Counted from the first letter of the stretch, positions 53,431 to 63,999 are shown. The stretch is DNA of 64,000 bases from Candidula unifasciata (GCA_905116865.2 CAJHNH020006668.1:647501-711500), one strand, 5' to 3'. Notes: generated by a model from the letters alone, not told the origin. Numbers and translations are program-made.

Positions 53431-54955
53431 CTTCTGTAAAAGTCTTATTCTAAACTCTGACATCATCACTCTAAGAATCTGCTCTTTTTTATTTTATTCC
53501 CATAGTTAGTAACTGCCCAACTGGCCGATTTATTGTGCAAATTAACTGTAGCTGACTGGAAACTGGATTGTTAATTTAATTGTTTTCCGCCCTGTACAAA
53601 ATGTAATCAAAATTTAGATTAACGAATTAACCATGTGATATTCTATGTACGATATCATACTGTTATACTGAAATAAACTTTTTCTTCTTTCATTCGCCTG
53701 AAATAGATTAATTAATATGCTGTAATTAGCGACTAAGGTGTCCAGAAATTTGCGATCTTTTGGCAATTTCCGTTACCACGGAAACCGTTCGAAACTTGCT
53801 TCGGAAATGTCGGCTGGGGTTTCGGGATGGGTCCTAATCTCTCATGAAATTTTGCGATTGGTGTGATTTTCACCCACTCTAAATAGCTGAAAACAGCGGG
53901 AAGGAACCCGATTTACAGCGCATGTCTACGACAGCCGGACGTCCTCTGTTTTTCTGTTACATCAGTTTGATTGGAAATAGCGCTAAGTATTCAAGGTTGG
54001 CTTTAGGCTTTAACTGTTACTGGCAATGCTAGTTATAATTGAATTCTCCGTCCATTTTTATAAAATTTCTTTCTGAACTGTGGCTAGGTAGATGTACAGT
54101 GACATTTTTCAGGCAATCGCTGGCTCAGCCAGTGGCTGTGTCTCATTGGCTGCCATCTTGATCAATGACAGTCCAATGTAAATAAAGCCAAAACGAAAGT
54201 TGCGCAGTTTGGTTGCGCAGAGAAAACCTCTTGTTTCTGGAAGGCAAGTTTTAGCAGCTGCTTTCTACATCTCCACAAAAACCTACATATCTCAGCTCAG
54301 AAATGACATACAAGCCTAAATGAGGTACCGTTGGAAAGAGATTGTTTACAGCTATCTAACTGTGCTGGTTTTATTTGTGTAGAGGGAATTTTGAAAATTT
54401 GACTAAAGTACCTAGGCTCTAGTATGAACTTCACTGTGGACTGTCTGTTGTCAATCAACTACCTACCCATAAAAGTTTGGTAAAATAAACTGGACTGTCC
54501 AGTGGACAACATGATAACATGTGACACACGGACAGAATTGGCTAATACTCAAGAAAAGCCAGCTGGACAAAATACATAATTTGATCATCTAAACCTCTGG
54601 CCACTGGTCACTGAAGTCACTCTGGCGTCGTTTCGTTTCTGACGTAAACTGAAGTTTTTTTTTTTTCAATTCAAAACATTTTCGTTTACCAAGAACTAGA
54701 GTTTTATTAGAGTCGTATTATTTATTGTATCGCATGCGCATGTTTGTTTTTATAAACAGACAAGATATGACAGAATGATCGACATTACCTGTGTTTAAGG
54801 AGAAGTGAAATCTAAAAGCCACACGAAATCAACAAGCGTTGTTGTAACATGCCTCAACGGCTACCAAATCCGCCGCCATTGTTTATGTTCCGCTCTCTGG
54901 AATTCTGGGCCACAGACGGGAGATAACTGGACTTCTTTCTTCTGCTCGCGAAAAA
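53431..54955. other. Repeat-poor 1.5-kb stretch
   Basis: No member of any repeat family listed here falls in this stretch, which is unusual for the window. At 54869-54882 the words CCGCCGCCATTG occur, resembling a YY1-type site found near promoters of housekeeping genes in animals. No long open frame is present. It may be a non-coding flank of a gene or simply unique DNA. Confidence 0.35.
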
Positions 54956-54956
54956 C

Positions 54957-54981
54957 TCCCCCCCCCCCCCCCCCCCCCCCA
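54957..54981. repeat. (C)n homopolymer
   Basis: An uninterrupted C run of about 23. Confidence 0.9.
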
Positions 54982-55111
54982 TCAGACAGGACAACAGGGC
55001 TGCCAATGGGATTTTTTTTTTGGTGAAAAACCCAGCTTCACTAAACAAAAACCCAAGCAATACATAGACAAGGACATAAAATAAAAAACCCAGATTGTCA
55101 TCATAAACCAC

Positions 55112-55258
55112 TTCTGCCGTCAAGCGACCAGTGCCAAACATGGACACTATCTAAAGCCCATATACGCAAAATTACCACCTGCGAGATGAGGTGCCTGAGA
55201 AAAGCAGCCAACCTAACCATACGTGATCGAGTGAATAATGAAACGTGGGGAAGAATAA
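55112..55258 (+). mobile_element. LINE H inverted duplicate arm
   Basis: The plus-strand translation reads KAHIRKITTCEMRCLRKAAN then LTIRDRVNNE. The same DNA occurs in inverse orientation at 55505-55616 with only a few differences over about 110 bp (TGCCAAACATGGACACTA to GTGAATAATGAAAC). It is a partial copy pointing opposite to the main LINE. Confidence 0.75.
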
Positions 55259-55905
55259 TTTGCGATCCAGTGCACGTTGGCTGCCACTGGCTATTGCCAT
55301 GCCGTGAAGGCATAGAGTGTCTTTAATGTTGTCGATCCATATATTCCGCGGCCGTCCTCTTGCTCTTGTAGTTTATCTTCTGAGATGTAGTGCTTGTGAT
55401 GGTATTTGTTCTTGCTGCATTCTAACGAGATTGCCAAACCACTTGATCTGCTGTTTCTCGACGAATCTAGTACAATGTGTCGTTCCCACAATTTGCCTGA
55501 TAGTTTCATTATTCACTCGATCACGTATGGTTAGGTTGGCTGCTTTTTTTCAGGCACCTCATCTCGCAGGTGGTAATTTTGCGTGTTTGGGCTTTAGTTA
55601 GTGTCCATGTTTGGCACTGGTAGCCTAATGTTGGAATGAATATGCTAATAATAATCTGTCTTTTTGCACTCATAGTTATGCTTGGATGTCTTAATAATGG
55701 TGGCAAATTGGTATATAAGTGAACATGCTTTCTGACATCTGGTTTCTATTTCTCTGTCAATTCTACCATCTTCTGTGATCATACTTCCTAGATATTTAAC
55801 TCCCTCACTTGATTCAGGGCAGAACCATTCAACTGTATGTGTAGTGGGGCAGAATGTCTACTAACTTGCATTGTTTCGGCTTTGTTTACATTGATCTTCA
55901 TTTGT
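55258..55905 (-). mobile_element. LINE H reverse-transcriptase C-terminal part
   Basis: On the minus strand the frames read SAKRQIIISIFIPTLGYQCQ, TWTLTKAQTRKITTCEMRCL, then FVEKQQIKWFGNLVRMQQEQ, then TTRARGRPRNIWIDNIKDTL. It starts in the region after YADD and reaches close to the 3' coding end. It is frame-broken. It matches 19690-20290 and 57905-58600 in order. Confidence 0.75.
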
Positions 55906-55969
55906 CAAAATAAACACAATTTATAGTTACGAAACGAAACATTTACCACTTTTATATAAGGATATATAT

Positions 55970-57045
55970 CATCATCATCATCATCATCAGGTGCCTTGCC
56001 GACTGGCGTGGGCGATCATGCCTCTCCATAATCCGCGATCTCCTGCAGCATGTATCAGTTCGTGTGCCGACACACCTCCATGCCATGCAACAAGACTGTC
56101 AAGCATCTTCTCTCGTTGTCTTCCTCTATCCCTCCTTCCACAGATCTTTCCAGTGGTCACAACATATTCTATTTTCCCTCTTCTCATAACATGGCCGAAA
56201 AATGATGACTGTCTCCTTCTGATGTCGGTGATAAGTTGTCTTCGGTCTCCCGCCTCTTTTAAAACCTCTTGGTTGCTCTTTTTGGCTGTCCAAGGTATTC
56301 TAAGCATTCTTCTGTAAAACCACATCTCTGAGGCCTCTAAAAATTTTTTGGCCTGCCTACCGATTGTCCAGGATTCACATCCATATGTTAAAACTGGATG
56401 TATGTAGCAAGCAAGAATTCTTTTTCTAACTCTCAATGACAAGGATATATTGCACAAGATGTTTTTCATTTTATAAAATGCAGTTTTTGCCTGTCCAATT
56501 CTGTTTCTTATTTCAGTTATGCATCTTCCATCTGATGTTATCCATGTGCCCAGATACTTAAATTTCTGTACTTGTCTTAAAATAACACCATTGACTTTTA
56601 TTACACATTTAGGAATAATTTGTTTCTTTGATACCACCATTACTTCTGTCTTCCCATTATTCAAACTGAGGTCCATTCTTGCACTTTCTAACACCACAAT
56701 GTCTATCATTTCCTGTAATTCTTTCTGACTTGTTGCTATCAAGACTGTGTCATCAGCATAAAGTAAATTGTTTATATTGTGCCCACCAACCACGATTCCG
56801 GGCATATCAATTAAAGATCTCATAATATATTCACTGTATATTGAAAACAAATCAGGTGAAAGTACACATCCTTGTCGTACGCCCCTCTTTATGCTTTGAA
56901 ATGTACCTAAACAGTTGTTAATTCTTATAGCTGCTGTTTGCTGCCAATACATATTCTTTATTATTCTTAGATCTTTCCCATCAATGTTTAATTTTTCTAA
57001 CAGTTTGATTACTTCTTCATGCTTCACACAGTCAATATATATATA
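55970..57045 (-). mobile_element. RTE-like LINE, reverse transcriptase C-terminal half (longest intact frame)
   Basis: A minus-strand frame of 382 codons (55987-57135), of which about residues 36-382 are LINE-like. Residues 85-94 are GVRQGCVLSP, and 126-129 are YADD with NNLLYADDTVLIAT around it. FKYLGTWITSDGRC follows, then YGCESWTIGRQ, MWFYRRMLRIPWTAKKSNQ, FFGHVMRRG and LDSLVAWHGG. The order and the RxPWTxxxSNQ block are typical of RTE (BovB-like) elements, which make a target-primed reverse transcriptase. The endonuclease and the fingers domain are missing: the element stops at a (TA)n near 57045. The 3' end is GGCAAGGCACCTGATGATGA with a (GAT)n tail at 55972-55990. With no stop in about 350 codons it is the youngest LINE piece here. 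Confidence 0.85.
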
Positions 57046-57119
57046 TATAAAACAGATTTCCGCCAAGGCATCAAATAAAAACCTAGATCTGGGGGAAAAC
57101 CCAGCATTGGCAGCCCTAA

Positions 57120-57300
57120 GGGCAGATCTCTGCAACGGGCCGTTTTCAATGTCCGATATTTCCGCGGTCCAATTTTTGCGTGGTCGACCTCTGGTTATAT
57201 AACTTCTGTATCTGTAAAACCCTGCACAGTGTTTTCCCAGTCTTGTTGCATGGCCAAACCGTTTTATCTATTCTCCCCCGATAAAGTTCAGGATTGCTAA
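57120..57300 (-). mobile_element. LINE 3' coding fragment (H-like)
   Basis: On the minus strand the frames read IKRFGHATRLGKHCAGFYRY then RSYITRGRPRKNWTAEISDI. These are the WFGH and GRPRxxW blocks of a non-LTR reverse transcriptase. The RTE insertion borders it. Confidence 0.6.
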
Positions 57301-57397
57301 CTGGATGCTTGCTTGATTCCTCTTTGTCTTATTTTGTCGTCTCACTGATAACAGGTTGCAGCCCAGTAGTAGTAGTAGTAGTAGTAGCAGTCGTGAA

Positions 57398-57632
57398 GGT
57401 TGTTGCGTATCCTTTACAGGACGTTGCAGAACCAACCCTAACAGCCCCTGGCTGTTGTGTGGTTTCTCTAGGCAAATTACGTCCAGTAGTTTGCCATTGC
57501 TTTCTGGATGGTCGGCTTTCTTGATACCACTGTCGAAACCAACGCAAGGCGCATTGCCCGCAGCTGGGATCGAACCCGGCATCCCGGCATTACGAAGCGA
57601 AGTGTTCGCATCGACTTAGCCACAGAGCCGAC
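57398..57632 (-). repeat. SINE-B copy inside an (AGT)n microsatellite
   Basis: The full SINE-B (minus-strand head GTCGGCTCTGTGGCTAAGTC, B box CCGGGTTCGATCCCAGCTGC) has (AGT)n on both sides (57365-57390 and 57632-57651). A small AAGCGAAGTG duplication changes the head region. Confidence 0.85.
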
Positions 57633-57651
57633 AGTAGCAGTAGTAGTAGTA

Positions 57652-57904
57652 TTTTTTCAAAAATGTCCTGTTTAACCTTCAGTGTTATAATTGGGACATA
57701 GAGTGGTAATTGAGTTCTCTCATACTTGTTATTTTAAATTTATATATCGTAATCATTTATAAGACCAAAATTTAATTTGTATTGCTTTACATTGTGCTTT
57801 GATTTGGGTTGTGTTTATGAAAGAAACTGTATTATGAATCATTAGACAATTAACATGGTTGATATATTGTTTCCTTAGTGTGCAGTCACTGATTATTCTC
57901 CTCG
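57652..57904. other. No recognisable feature
   Basis: AT-rich, nothing recognised. Confidence 0.4.
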
Positions 57905-58600
57905 TGGCCTAGTGTCGCAATTGTCTGTATCTGTCTCGCGCTTCTGGGATAATGGATTGGTTCATCCTTTTGAAGGATTCACCTACGCAATTTATCAGTG
58001 TCTTTCTTTGTCTTCCTCTCGCTTTCCTTGTAGATGTTCTGCTGTAAAAAAGTTGCAGTTGCAGTTTGGTCTGGTTGTATTTTACTAGATGGCCGAACCA
58101 TTTCATTCCTTGTCTATCTATATAACTCAGACAGGGTCTTGTTCTGACTTTGTCTAACAGATTAATTCAGACACGGTCTTGTTCCGACTCTCTAATGCTG
58201 GTGTTCGTAACACTGCCCCTTCTCGTGTTGTGAGTGACATTACGGAGACAGGTGGTTATTTTCTGTTCTATTGCCCTACTCATTGCCCATGTCTGAAACT
58301 TACAGCATAAAGTAAGGATACAGATGCTGTCAATCATTTTCTATTTTGCGGGAAGGGAGACGTTTAGGCTAAGGGATTAGCTGGTAGATGACAGCATTTG
58401 CATTCTGTACTCCAGCTTCTATCTCTCTGTAGAGTCTGCCGTCTTCTTTAGATGTGCTTCCCATGTATTTGAAGTATTATACTTGTCTGACTATAGAGCC
58501 ATTAGCATGAACGTTTATGTTATTGTGTTTCCTATTTTATATCACAGTCTGCGTTTTTGTGGTGTTTATTTTCATATCAAACTTTGTGTAAGTTTCATAT
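57905..58600 (-). mobile_element. LINE H reverse-transcriptase C-terminal part
   Basis: On the minus strand the frames read KFDMKINTTKTQTV, YFKYMGSTSKEDGRLYREIE, KFQTWAMSRAIEQKITTCLR, MKWFGHLVKYNQTKLQL, then RKARGRQRKTLINCVGESFK and ARDRYRQLRH with a stop. This is the longest family H piece. Many frameshifts are present. It lies directly 3' of LINE G on the same strand. Confidence 0.75.
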
Positions 58601-59250
58601 CATCATCATGTAGCAGGCCTTTTGCAGAACGTCGCTCTTATCACAGTCTGCCTGAAAGAAACTCTATGTCTCTCGCCAGTTCTCCTGCCTTATGTACTTT
58701 CATACTCAAGGAGTCACTTATATCCTGTGCCCATCTTCGTGTCGGTCGGCCCCTGCCCCTCCTTCCTAGTACCATGCCTTCTGCTATAGTTTTTTCCAAT
58801 CCGGTGTGGCGCTTGATTTGACCAAAATATTTCAGCTTCTGAGAAAAAATGCTGTTTATTAGCCAATCTTCCTTGATGTTCAGATCTTTTAAGACAAAAG
58901 CCCCTATTCTCTTTAAGTTTAATATAAAAAGGAGTCAAAATGTTGTTGTCGATTCTGTGCTTGGTGGTGGGTTAGACATTAATCGTCTGCAAAAAGCTGC
59001 TCATTTATTTTAACAGCGTCTCCATTTACCTCCTGTGCAATTCTATCAACTTTAGTAATGAGGGGCAAGGCTGAGAGGACACATTCCTGTTTTACACCTG
59101 ATGAGACGGAAAACCAGTATGTCATTCCTTCTGTTGTTTTTACTGTAAACTGGCTAGCTTGATAAAAAGCCATGATGTTCACCAACAGTTGATCTTGACT
59201 TCCATAATCTTCTAGAACTGTCCATAGTCTGCATTTGTTCACTCGATACC
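58601..59250 (-). mobile_element. LINE G with reverse-transcriptase core and 3' end, middle deleted
   Basis: An 87-codon minus-strand frame (58979-59242) reads NKCRLWTVLEDYGSQDQLLV, VKTTEGMTYWFSVSSGVKQE, CVLSALPL, then EVNGDAVKINEQLFADD. SGVKQGCVLSP and FADD are the catalytic-region motifs, though the G of QGC is E here and the P of LSPL is lost. After about 40 bp comes the C-terminal part (NIKEDWLINS equivalent, KYFGxIKR, RGRGPT). The region between motif 5 and the thumb is therefore deleted. The 3' end at 58601-58620 is the family G end with a (GAT)n tail. Confidence 0.75.
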
Positions 59251-59373
59251 CTGATTTATAAATAGGAGGTGTTGACCTTTATGATAATTAATAGATTGTT
59301 TACATATATGTCTCAGTGAAAATATTACATCTGTGCAACTTTTTATGAAACTGAACTGTGTTGACCTGGGGTG

Positions 59374-59390
59374 GGGGGGGGGGGGGTGGG
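59374..59390. repeat. G tract
   Basis: A broken G run of about 16. Confidence 0.85.
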
Positions 59391-59512
59391 TGAGTTTCAG
59401 TCGCGTTCAACCAACCAATGAAAGCTTTTATTTATAACTGCGATCTATAGATCCTTCATGGTGATAGTACTTCTTGAATTCCCATTAGGTATCTTTATTG
59501 CATTTGTTATAT

Positions 59513-59545
59513 ACAGGGTGTCCGAAAAAGAATGAACCCTTTTCA
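59513..59545 (+). mobile_element. Possible DNA-transposon terminus
   Basis: TACAGGGTGTCCGAAAAAGA then ATGAACCC resembles the ACAGGGTGTCC terminal sequence of several animal DNA transposons. I could not find the opposite end, so this is a single-motif call. Confidence 0.35.
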
Positions 59546-59654
59546 ATAACCTTTACTGGATGCCTTGCGTTCCAGAGACGTTGAGACAAATGAATCTGCC
59601 TGTTGGGTACGGGTATTATTAAACGAGGATAAGCATGCAGACATCGGTTGCTGG

Positions 59655-59862
59655 GCACGCACGCACGCACGCATGCGCGCACACACACGCACACTCACAC
59701 ACGCGCGCACACACACACTCACTCACATGCACGCACACACACACTCACTCACACGCACACGCGCACGCACACATATACTCACACACACACACACACACAC
59801 ACAATCACATACGCACACACTCACACACACGCGCGCGCGCGCACTCACTCACACACACAACA
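59655..59862. repeat. (AC)n microsatellite with CG and ACTC interruptions
   Basis: About 200 bp of AC/GC/ACTC steps. The His-Thr and Ala-His frames across it are artefacts. Confidence 0.95.
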
Positions 59863-59884
59863 AACAAATGTTTGTCAACTTCTA

Positions 59885-59985
59885 CTGGGTACGGTGAGCA
59901 TGGAAATACTGCAATGGCTGCTGCATCGGAGGACGGAGCAATATAAGGTCGGACCGATGTGCTATGAGATAGGTAGGCAAAACAA
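59885..59985 (+). mobile_element. Family M LINE C-terminal fragment
   Basis: The translation GTVSMEILQWLLHRRTEQYK followed by VGPMCYEI resembles the WLLKxRTEHxWxCPxC end of family M, with the first cysteine lost. Confidence 0.5.
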
Positions 59986-60124
59986 GATCAGTTGAGCCAG
60001 AGACAGGGAGACCTACTGTAGCCATTATTTACTGTGAAGGTGGTACCTGATTGATTAATTCAGTCCTAACATGAATAATCAAGAGTCTTTGTAAACTTCC
60101 CTCTTGTCCTTCTATAAAGGGAGC
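59986..60124. other. No recognisable feature
   Basis: Short unannotated stretch. Confidence 0.4.
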
Positions 60125-60325
60125 CGCAACAATATAGTATCTATACGTTATACTGTCGGTTTAAAGGTCTTGGGTTTGAATCCCCTTTGAGGCGGCTTAA
60201 AAAAAAAAAAACTGATTTTGGCTGGCAGATCACATGAGCCTAAATTACACGGGAAGTAAAGGCAACCGGTGGGACGTTTACCAAATTACCATTTCTGGTC
60301 AAACAGACAATAGACCTAGTCCTTG
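60125..60325 (+). repeat. SINE-A copy, decayed
   Basis: The B-box region AAGGTCTTGGGTTTGAATCC, AAAACTGATTTTGGCTGGCA and GGAAGTAAAGGCAACCGGTG keep the SINE-A order. The head and end are poor. Confidence 0.6.
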
Positions 60326-60560
60326 TTTTTAGTCGTGGCAACTTTGTTGCTTCCGCCAGACGGCGGCCGTTGCATTTTTATCTCATTTGGTAGACTAAAA
60401 AAAAGATATAGTTTTGTCGCCTCGCTACTGAATTGACTTAATGGCACGACACTGTTCCTCCTGCTAATTCTTCTTTTTCTTCGCCATCTCCAAGTGTTCC
60501 TTTTTTTTTCTTCTTTCATTTCTTCTCTACCTGCGTCTTCTCCTCTTCCTTCTCATTTCT
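60326..60560. other. No recognisable feature
   Basis: Pyrimidine-rich flank of the CTT array; nothing else recognised. Confidence 0.4.
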
Positions 60561-60606
60561 TCTCCTCCTCCTCCTCCTTCTTCTTCTTCTTCTTCTTCTT
60601 CTTCTT

Positions 60607-60636
<30 letters not shown>
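60561..60636. repeat. (CTC)n/(CTT)n microsatellite
   Basis: CTC units run into about 20 CTT units. The poly-Phe/Ser frame is an artefact. Confidence 0.95.
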
Positions 60637-60638
<2 letters not shown>

Positions 60639-60753
60639 CTTTCTCCTCCTCTATCTCATCCTCCCTCTATTCCTCCGACCCTTGACATTTAGGCCTAGAC
60701 ATGATAGCCATTTTAAAATTAAATAAAAACGGAGACAATAACATATAATCATC

Positions 60754-60780
60754 TTTAAGTGCCTTGCCGACTGGCGTTTC
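60754..60780 (-). mobile_element. RTE-like LINE 3'-terminal stub
   Basis: AGTGCCTTGCCGACTGGCGT, preceded by ATCATC, is the same end as at 55985-56010 (GTGCCTTGCCGACTGGCGTG after a CATCATC tail). Only about 27 bp remain. Confidence 0.6.
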
Positions 60781-60924
60781 TTCATTTTTTTTTCAATGAC
60801 TCCCAGCAGCTGATATAAATTCATTTACCTTACACATTTTCATGCAGGACAAGAGGGTGTCAGAAATCTTCTTTCTTCTTCTTGTTCTCACCTCAAATCT
60901 AATCATATCACCATCATCTCCGTT

Positions 60925-61118
60925 GTGGTATGTAATTTTATTTTTTGAAGTCCCACCCTGGCTGTTGCCAGGGGCAGCAATATTACCTAACGGTTGAAAG
61001 CACTTTCCTAGACATCTCCACTGGTGATCCTCATCCACATGGTGGCACTTTGTGTCACCGGGTGTTTTCGCTCTGTGTGTGATGTTCTGGTGAGTTAACA
61101 TTTACTTACTTACTTACT
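60925..61118 (+). repeat. SINE-G copy
   Basis: Contains TTTTTTGAAGTCCCACCCTG, CTGTTGCCAGGGGCAGCAAT, CACATGGTGGCACTTTGTGT and CACCGGGTGTTTTCGC, and ends ACTTACTTACTTACTC. Confidence 0.8.
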
Positions 61119-61200
61119 CCTCAAATCTTCCTAGCTGCAGCACATCCTAATCGCTTTGGCAGATATACGAAGAGAAATTTTGGTTTTTTATAATATATTA

Positions 61201-61475
61201 GGGGAGTCGCCGTGGTAGAGAGGCTAGACGTGCGCCGCGGATCTGAAAGTCGTGGGTTCGCTCCCTTGCGGAGCCGGACTTTTCTTCAAAAATGACCTTG
61301 GCTCCCAGGTCGACCCAGCCTTGAGTGTGTACCGGGTGCAGTCCCGGCAGGTAGAGGCGGCCGGTGTGATGCTGACCACATCACCCATCTTGTGCCGTTG
61401 GTCTATAAAATGTATGTCTAGCCCTATATGCCTTATACGCTTAAAGGCGTGGAAAAGGGTCCTTTACTTTTTTTT
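61201..61475 (+). repeat. SINE-A copy, full length
   Basis: The head GAGTCGCCGTGGTAGAGAGG and B box AAAGTCGTGGGTTCGCTCCC are intact and tRNA-like. The tRNA-unrelated body and GGAAAAGGGTCCTTTACTTT end are complete. It is the best reference head for the family. Confidence 0.9.
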
Positions 61476-61504
61476 CCGCTCACTTACTTATTAATATCTT
61501 ACCC

Positions 61505-61770
61505 CAGATGACGTCACAGGACAATCCAACATTTCAGACAGTGGAAAGACTGGGTTTCCCGGCTTTCTGATGCTTTTAACGACAGCAAAACATCTAGAAC
61601 TGGCCCTAACCCCAATCCACCTATGTCCCACGAGAGAGTGCAGCCTAGGCCCCACGAAAGCATGTAGCCTAGGTCCCACAACTGCATGCAGCCTATCTAC
61701 CGCCCCCTGAGATATTAGACTGTCCTGTGACCTGTAGATTTCCCCTGTTTGGGGTAGGGTAATAATAAAG
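61505..61770. repeat. Dispersed repeat N, copy 2, with a triplicated segment
   Basis: Shares order with 3340-3495 (TTTCTGATGCTTTTAACGAC, AACATCTAGAACTGGCCCTA, CTATCTACCGCCCCCTGAGA). A segment of about 30 bp, near GTCCCACGA-GCATGCAGCCTA, is present three times in a row (61625-61695) but only once in the other copy. Confidence 0.65.
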
Positions 61771-62218
61771 CACCGAAAATGTTAACAATTACCACATCAG
61801 AAGAATGAAATTCAGAACGAAAACTATATAGGAAATCTGTTTAATTAATTTTTTTTCAACTATTAAGAATTCAACCAATGATAAACGATAGGAATTATTC
61901 ATTCACACGCCACCTTCGACATCTGATAGTCTTCGAACGATCATGACGCCATCTCGAATTGGAACAAGTACCTGGAATTACAAGTGTGAAACAAAAATAA
62001 TCAGTTTTTCTGAACGATTTCTTGCACAAACATTGTTGCTCACAAAAAGGTGAGCTTTGTAATAGCTCCTGTTATTTCATATTATCTATGTTATCTCTGT
62101 TCTACATTTTCTTTCGTCTTACAGTTGCCATCTTTTAAAGCAGAGTCGTGTTAAACACGTCTTATTTAACCCATGGAGTCAAGTCACCGCATGTTAGAGA
62201 CTTTGGTTGCATCGCTGT
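61771..62218. other. No recognisable feature
   Basis: AT-rich, nothing recognised. Confidence 0.4.
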
Positions 62219-62695
62219 CTAATATGTCATAGTCACACATATATACCCGAGTCTATGACACTATACTTTCTTTCTCTGCATAAGCTGTAGATAACAAACA
62301 TATAGGTCTCCCGGCTAATATGTCATACAGTCACACATATATTTCCATGTCCATGACAATATTATGTCCTTCTCTGCGTAAGCTGTAGAAAACCAAAACA
62401 TATAGGTTACCCGACTAATGTGTCATAAAGTCAAACATATATGCTTAAGTCCATGACACTGTTATGTCCTTCTCTGCGTAAGCTGTAAAAAAACATAAAC
62501 ATATAGGTCACCCGGCTAATATGTCCCTACAGTCACACATATATTCCCGAGTCCATGACACTACTGTGTCCTTTTCTGCATAAGCTGTAGAAAACATAAA
62601 CATATAGGTCTCCTACTAATATGTCCGTACAGTCACACATATATTCAAGAGTCCATGACATTGTTTGTTCCTTCTCTGCATAAGCCGTAGATAAG
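62219..62695. repeat. Tandem repeat, about 100-bp unit x 5
   Basis: The unit starts at CTAATATGTC (62219, 62315, 62415, 62516, 62616), giving periods of 96, 100, 101 and 100 bp. Shared blocks are CAGTCACACATATAT, GAGTCCATGACA, TTCTCTGCATAAGCTGTAGA and AACATATAGGT. The last unit is partial. Copies differ at about 10-20 percent by eye, so it is moderately old. Confidence 0.9.
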
Positions 62696-63999
62696 TACTT
62701 GGATAGCACAATATGAATAACCCTCTTTACTGGATGTGTTAATCTCATTTTAGAGCGGTTGTAGGACAGGATTATTGATCCCGAGGATTTAGACCCGCAT
62801 CACAATTGCCTTCAAGTTCTCCGGAAAGTTTGATTATGTGCTCTAAAAGTCCAAGTCCAAGTCCTTTTAAGAAAAAAAAAGAAAAGCTCGACCACGTTCA
62901 GACTGCTGCTAGCTAGCCTAGGCTGCTAACAGTCTCCGCCTATATTTGTGGTCTGGGTTATTTGCGTCACTTTCGTGACTGAATACTGGTGTTTGTGCCA
63001 TTTCTGGCTTAATGCTTCCCTCCGTATCAAACCGCTCGTCCTGTTGTCACTGGTGCAAGTCTTCCTTCTTCATTCGTGGTGTTTCCTGTTTGTTCTGTCT
63101 CCCTTTGATCTGGCTAGGCGTATCTCGAAGGAGAGCGAGCTTCCAAACACAACGACCTTTCGGCCACCATTTATTGTTTTAAAATTTTGAGTATTTTAAT
63201 TTTCCAAAAAGTACTGAAAACAGTTTTTGAATGTGAATAGTTCCGAAATGTGAAAATTTTCCGCGTATGACCATAGTGGTCTTATAGTTGTCTTCCTGTA
63301 ATATGAACGGGTTAGTCATGTATTGGATATGTGTGTGGGAGTTTGTGTGGAGTCTTAAGCGAGTCCAGTCGTCATTTGTTATTATGTGATCGGGTTGTGT
63401 TGATAGCTAAGCTCCGGTGTACGTAAATACCATATAACCGGACCGTCCAGCTCACGCTTTGAGATCCAAATGATCGGCGATGAGAATTGTTGTGGCATGA
63501 TGGGCAACGAACTCAAGTGCTCTCAGTGGGAATGGTTGGGGGGTTAAACTCATAGTGCATCCGAAAGATTTAGGGAAAGGTGGGGGAAGGGGAGCGGGAG
63601 GCCATTCAGTCAATTCTCGTCGTTGCCGTCTTGCTGGATTCTAGCGTGGCTTTTTGCCGGGACCATGTGTATCACGTTACCAACCTTTGCTATCATCCCA
63701 GTGATGGGGTGGTATTGGAGGCTATGCGTTCTAGTCCTGTCATTATCGAGTCACTTGTATTCCCTACTTGCTGTCAGTCATATTTTTGTTACGAGTCCTG
63801 TCGGTCATGTGCATGTTGTATGCATGTTGTGGAGTGGGATGGTTTTGTTTATGAATCCCCGGAGTATATGGACGCACCCAACTAGGTGTATGCGTACATG
63901 CACTCGAGTACTCATACATGCAGACAACACTACATATTTGTACGTCCTTTCATACTTATCCGTATATGCATACCTAATTGACATTACGTACACACGCAA
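62696..63999. other. No recognisable feature
   Basis: About 1.3 kb without a recognised repeat family or protein motif. Frames of 80 codons (62948-63190, +) and 101 codons (63580-63885, +) have no recognisable domain. The final 100 bp is rich in ATACATGCA-like words. Confidence 0.4.

Noticed and set aside
55987..57135. A host gene for a reverse-transcriptase-like protein
   Set aside because: It lacks the N-terminal endonuclease and fingers, begins at a (TA)n truncation, ends with a LINE-type tail, and has dead relatives across the window.
59565..59995. His/Thr/Ala-rich frames
   Set aside because: They are translations of the (AC)n array.
61201..61275. A genuine tRNA gene
   Set aside because: The A and B boxes are present, but they head a full SINE-A body with the family's usual end, and the cloverleaf pairing is not convincing. 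The same applies to the heads of SINE-B, D, E and F.
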